Source of the DNA: an uncultured Prevotellaceae bacterium
GTDB taxonomy: Bacteria > Bacteroidota > Bacteroidia > Bacteroidales > Bacteroidaceae
DNA length: 64,000 bases
Direction of reading: 5' to 3'
Assembly: GCA_900316685.1 (NCBI GenBank)
Contig: ONDS01000009.1
Location: 120,198-184,197 of the forward strand
In this document: in pieces, positions 62,324-64,000 of the stretch
How positions within the stretch are numbered: the first letter of the stretch is position 1
Layout of the letters: each line of letters begins with the position of its first letter
Program-made: the position numbers and the translations under genes
The notes under the pieces: model-generated
What the model was told of the DNA's origin: nothing
Databases searched by the model: none
Seen by the model: only the letters and a program-made list of their open reading frames with translations

Positions 62324-62998
62324 ATGGACAAATACCTTATTGTGGGTTTGGGTAACCCAGGCATGGAATATGCCAATACCCGCCACAACATTGGATATAT
62401 GGTATTGGACGCCTTTGCCAAGGCGTCCAATGTCGTATTTTCCGACCGCCGCTACGGTTTCGTTGCCGAGACCTCGGTGCGCGGCAGGAAACTGGTGTTG
62501 CTCAAGCCTACCACTTACATGAACCTAAGCGGCAATGCCGTGCGCTACTGGCTCAACAAGGAAAACATCGACGAGAGCCGGTTGCTGGTGGTGGTCGACG
62601 ACCTGGCCCTGCCCTTGGGCACTTTCCGGCTGAAAGGTCGCGGCTCGGCAGGCACCCACAACGGACTGGGACATATCCAGCAGCTGATAGGCCAGGGATA
62701 TGCACGCCTGCGTTTGGGCATAGGCGATAATTTCCCACAAGGAAGCCAGGTAAATTTCGTGTTGGGCGAGTTTTCCGCCGAAGAGCGTGAAACGTTGCAA
62801 CCCGTGTTCGACACCTCGATAGAGATCATCCGTAGTTTTGTGCTGGCTGGTGTCGACATCACCATGAACCAGTATAACAAGCGCAAAGCCACAGCCAAAG
62901 CACCCAAGCCCCAGCAATCCGACAAATCGGACAAGTCGGCCCAATCCGACCAGTCCGCCAAGTCCCAACCCACCTTATTATGGCCGAAGCAAGGATAG
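62324..62998 (+). CDS. pth: Peptidyl-tRNA hydrolase
   Basis: 224 residues. Catalytic His21 ([13 protein letters not shown]), Asp in [11 protein letters not shown], and [13 protein letters not shown]. It recycles peptidyl-tRNA. Residues about 188-224 are an odd tail of Ser, Asp, Lys and Gln coded by a 9-bp repeat (62917-62968). The stop overlaps the S4-domain gene by 19 nt. Confidence 0.94.
   Translation: MDKYLIVGLGNPGMEYANTRHNIGYMVLDAFAKASNVVFSDRRYGFVAETSVRGRKLVLLKPTTYMNLSGNAVRYWLNKENIDESRLLVVVDDLALPLGTFRLKGRGSAGTHNGLGHIQQLIGQGYARLRLGIGDNFPQGSQVNFVLGEFSAEERETLQPVFDTSIEIIRSFVLAGVDITMNQYNKRKATAKAPKPQQSDKSDKSAQSDQSAKSQPTLLWPKQG
62917..62968 (+). repeat. 9-bp-period repeat inside the 3' end of pth
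   Basis: Units CAATCCGAC, AAATCGGAC, AAGTCGGCC, CAATCCGAC, CAGTCCGCC, AAGTCCCAA code the tail [18 protein letters not shown]. Confidence 0.85.
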
Positions 62999-63387
62999 AC
63001 AAATGGCTCTGGGCCGCCCGCATCTTCAAGACCCGCTCGTTGGCCGCCGACGCCTGCAAGAACGGACGGGTGATGATGGGTGGCATGAACGTGAAGCCCT
63101 CGCGTATGATCAAGGAGGGTGATGTGATAGATGTGCGCAAGCCGCCTGTCACTTACTCTTTCCGTGTATTGAAATGTATTGAGATGCGCGTGGGCGCCAA
63201 GCTCCTGCCTGAGATTTACGAAAACATTACCGACCCCAAACAATATGAGATACTGGAGATGAGCCGTATCAGCGGTTTCGTGGATCGCGCCCGAGGTACG
63301 GGACGTCCCACCAAGAAAGACCGCCGACAGATGGATGCGTTCATCGACCCTGTCCTATTTGGTTTTGACGACGAAGAAGAAGAATGA
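62980..63387 (+). CDS. hslR: S4-domain RNA-binding heat-shock-like protein (HslR type)
   Basis: 135 residues. An S4 domain (about 1-60) with [20 protein letters not shown] and [21 protein letters not shown]; then strand [15 protein letters not shown]. Hsp15 family proteins bind 50S subunits carrying stalled nascent chains. It overlaps pth by 19 nt and purN by 4 nt. Confidence 0.9.
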   Translation: MAEARIDKWLWAARIFKTRSLAADACKNGRVMMGGMNVKPSRMIKEGDVIDVRKPPVTYSFRVLKCIEMRVGAKLLPEIYENITDPKQYEILEMSRISGFVDRARGTGRPTKKDRRQMDAFIDPVLFGFDDEEEE

Positions 63388-63959
63388 GAAACATAGCCAT
63401 ATTCGCTTCCGGCGGTGGTACGAACTGCGAGAATATCATCCGCTACTTCCAAGGTCACGAACAGATAGCCGTCAGCCTGGTGCTCTGCAATAGGCCCGAC
63501 GCCTTCGCCTTGGAGCGTGCCCGTCGCTTAGGCATACCCACCAGTGTAGTCGGCAAGGCCGATTTCAACCGTGAGGAAATAGTGATGCCCTTGCTTCGGC
63601 AGCATCATGTGGATTTCATCGTCTTGGCGGGATTCCTATTGATGGTGCCCCACTTCCTGTTGGAGGCCTATCCGCGAGGTATCATCAATATCCACCCGTC
63701 GCTCCTGCCCAAGTACGGTGGCAGGGGCATGTGGGGTATGCATGTGCATGAGGCGGTGAAAGCTGCCGGCGACACCGAGACGGGCATGACCGTGCATTGG
63801 GTGAGCGAGGTGTGCGACGGTGGCGAGATTATCGCCCAGTTCAGCACACTGGTAGAACCCGACGACACACCTGAAGACATCGCCGCACGCGAACATGTGC
63901 TGGAGATGGAGCATTTCCCCCGAGTGATAGAGGAAATACTGTTGAACATTGAACATTGA
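63384..63959 (+). CDS. purN: Phosphoribosylglycinamide formyltransferase
   Basis: 191 residues. FASGGGTNCENII at the start, the catalytic Asn/His in NIHPSLLPKYGG, and Asp in VSEVCDGGEII. It formylates GAR in purine synthesis. It overlaps the S4 gene by 4 nt. The last codons (LLNIEH, stop TGA) come from TTGAACA heptads. Confidence 0.94.
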   Translation: MRNIAIFASGGGTNCENIIRYFQGHEQIAVSLVLCNRPDAFALERARRLGIPTSVVGKADFNREEIVMPLLRQHHVDFIVLAGFLLMVPHFLLEAYPRGIINIHPSLLPKYGGRGMWGMHVHEAVKAAGDTETGMTVHWVSEVCDGGEIIAQFSTLVEPDDTPEDIAAREHVLEMEHFPRVIEEILLNIEH

Positions 63960-64000
63960 ACGTTGAATAAAGAATTAGGAATGGTGAATTCACCATTCCT
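63942..64000. repeat. TTGAACA heptads and 24-bp perfect palindrome
   Basis: TTGAACA, TTGAACA, TTGAACG, TTGAA (63942-63968), then a perfect palindrome AGGAATGGTGAA/TTCACCATTCCT at 63977-64000 that probably forms the terminator after purN; the window ends here. Confidence 0.85.

Overview
The window looks like a chromosome segment of a Bacteroidales bacterium, most likely in the Prevotellaceae. The support is as follows: many starts lack a Shine-Dalgarno site and are preceded by the Bacteroidetes -7 box TAnnTTTG; there is a type IX secretion gene (porQ) and a T9SS-type surface protein; and lineage families occur (DUF5606, long-form NusB, MeaB, ADP-forming acyl-CoA synthetase, LptD in Bacteroidetes form). 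Species cannot be named from the sequence alone.

Layout. 1-1291: leftward edge of a BREX type 3-like phage-defence locus (start of a BrxC/DUF6079-type ATPase, a BrxF-like protein without a P-loop, and an XRE regulator with a palindromic operator), next to tRNA-Ser(GGA) whose 3' end is tandemly duplicated. 1438-9434: a PagL-type lipid A deacylase, tatD-ispA, a TonB-family protein, porQ-cmk, and ispH-meaB. 9486-19766: a DUF1573 protein, a giant alpha-2-macroglobulin, a secreted protein of unknown function, a MATE exporter and an iron alcohol dehydrogenase. 20081-28186: peroxiredoxin, a zinc-ribbon membrane protein, twin lipoproteins with the same leader, a T9SS-type surface protein followed by a 59-residue protein, and ADP-forming acyl-CoA synthetase. 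28284-34736: DUF2461, AraC regulator, dapA, a secreted Arg/His-rich protein, a HIRAN/J-domain pair, a DMT transporter and truA.

35383-40685: a LexA/CI-like S24 repressor, a lipoprotein, and a four-gene cassette whose 885-residue protein resembles phage tail/stabilisation proteins. 40822-46702: dxs-trkA-trkH and manA. 46735-48632: a two-gene AAA ATPase + DUF4435/TOPRIM module with the architecture of PARIS/OLD-type defence. 49022-54483: metY, cysK, lptD. 54518-61469 (minus): CPA2 antiporter, pepT, and the conserved nusB-yajC-ybbR-coaE-DUF5606 run. 61706-63959: rplY, pth, S4-domain protein, purN.

Three isoprenoid genes (ispA, ispH, dxs) and two sulfur-assimilation genes (metY, cysK) are present; the envelope is served by lptD, pagL, A2M, TonB and porQ. 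The most striking feature not explained by genes is a family of degenerate tandem repeats with a strict 7-bp (sometimes 8- or 9-bp) period filling many intergenic spacers, often directly against start or stop codons, together with two families of GC-rich palindromes.
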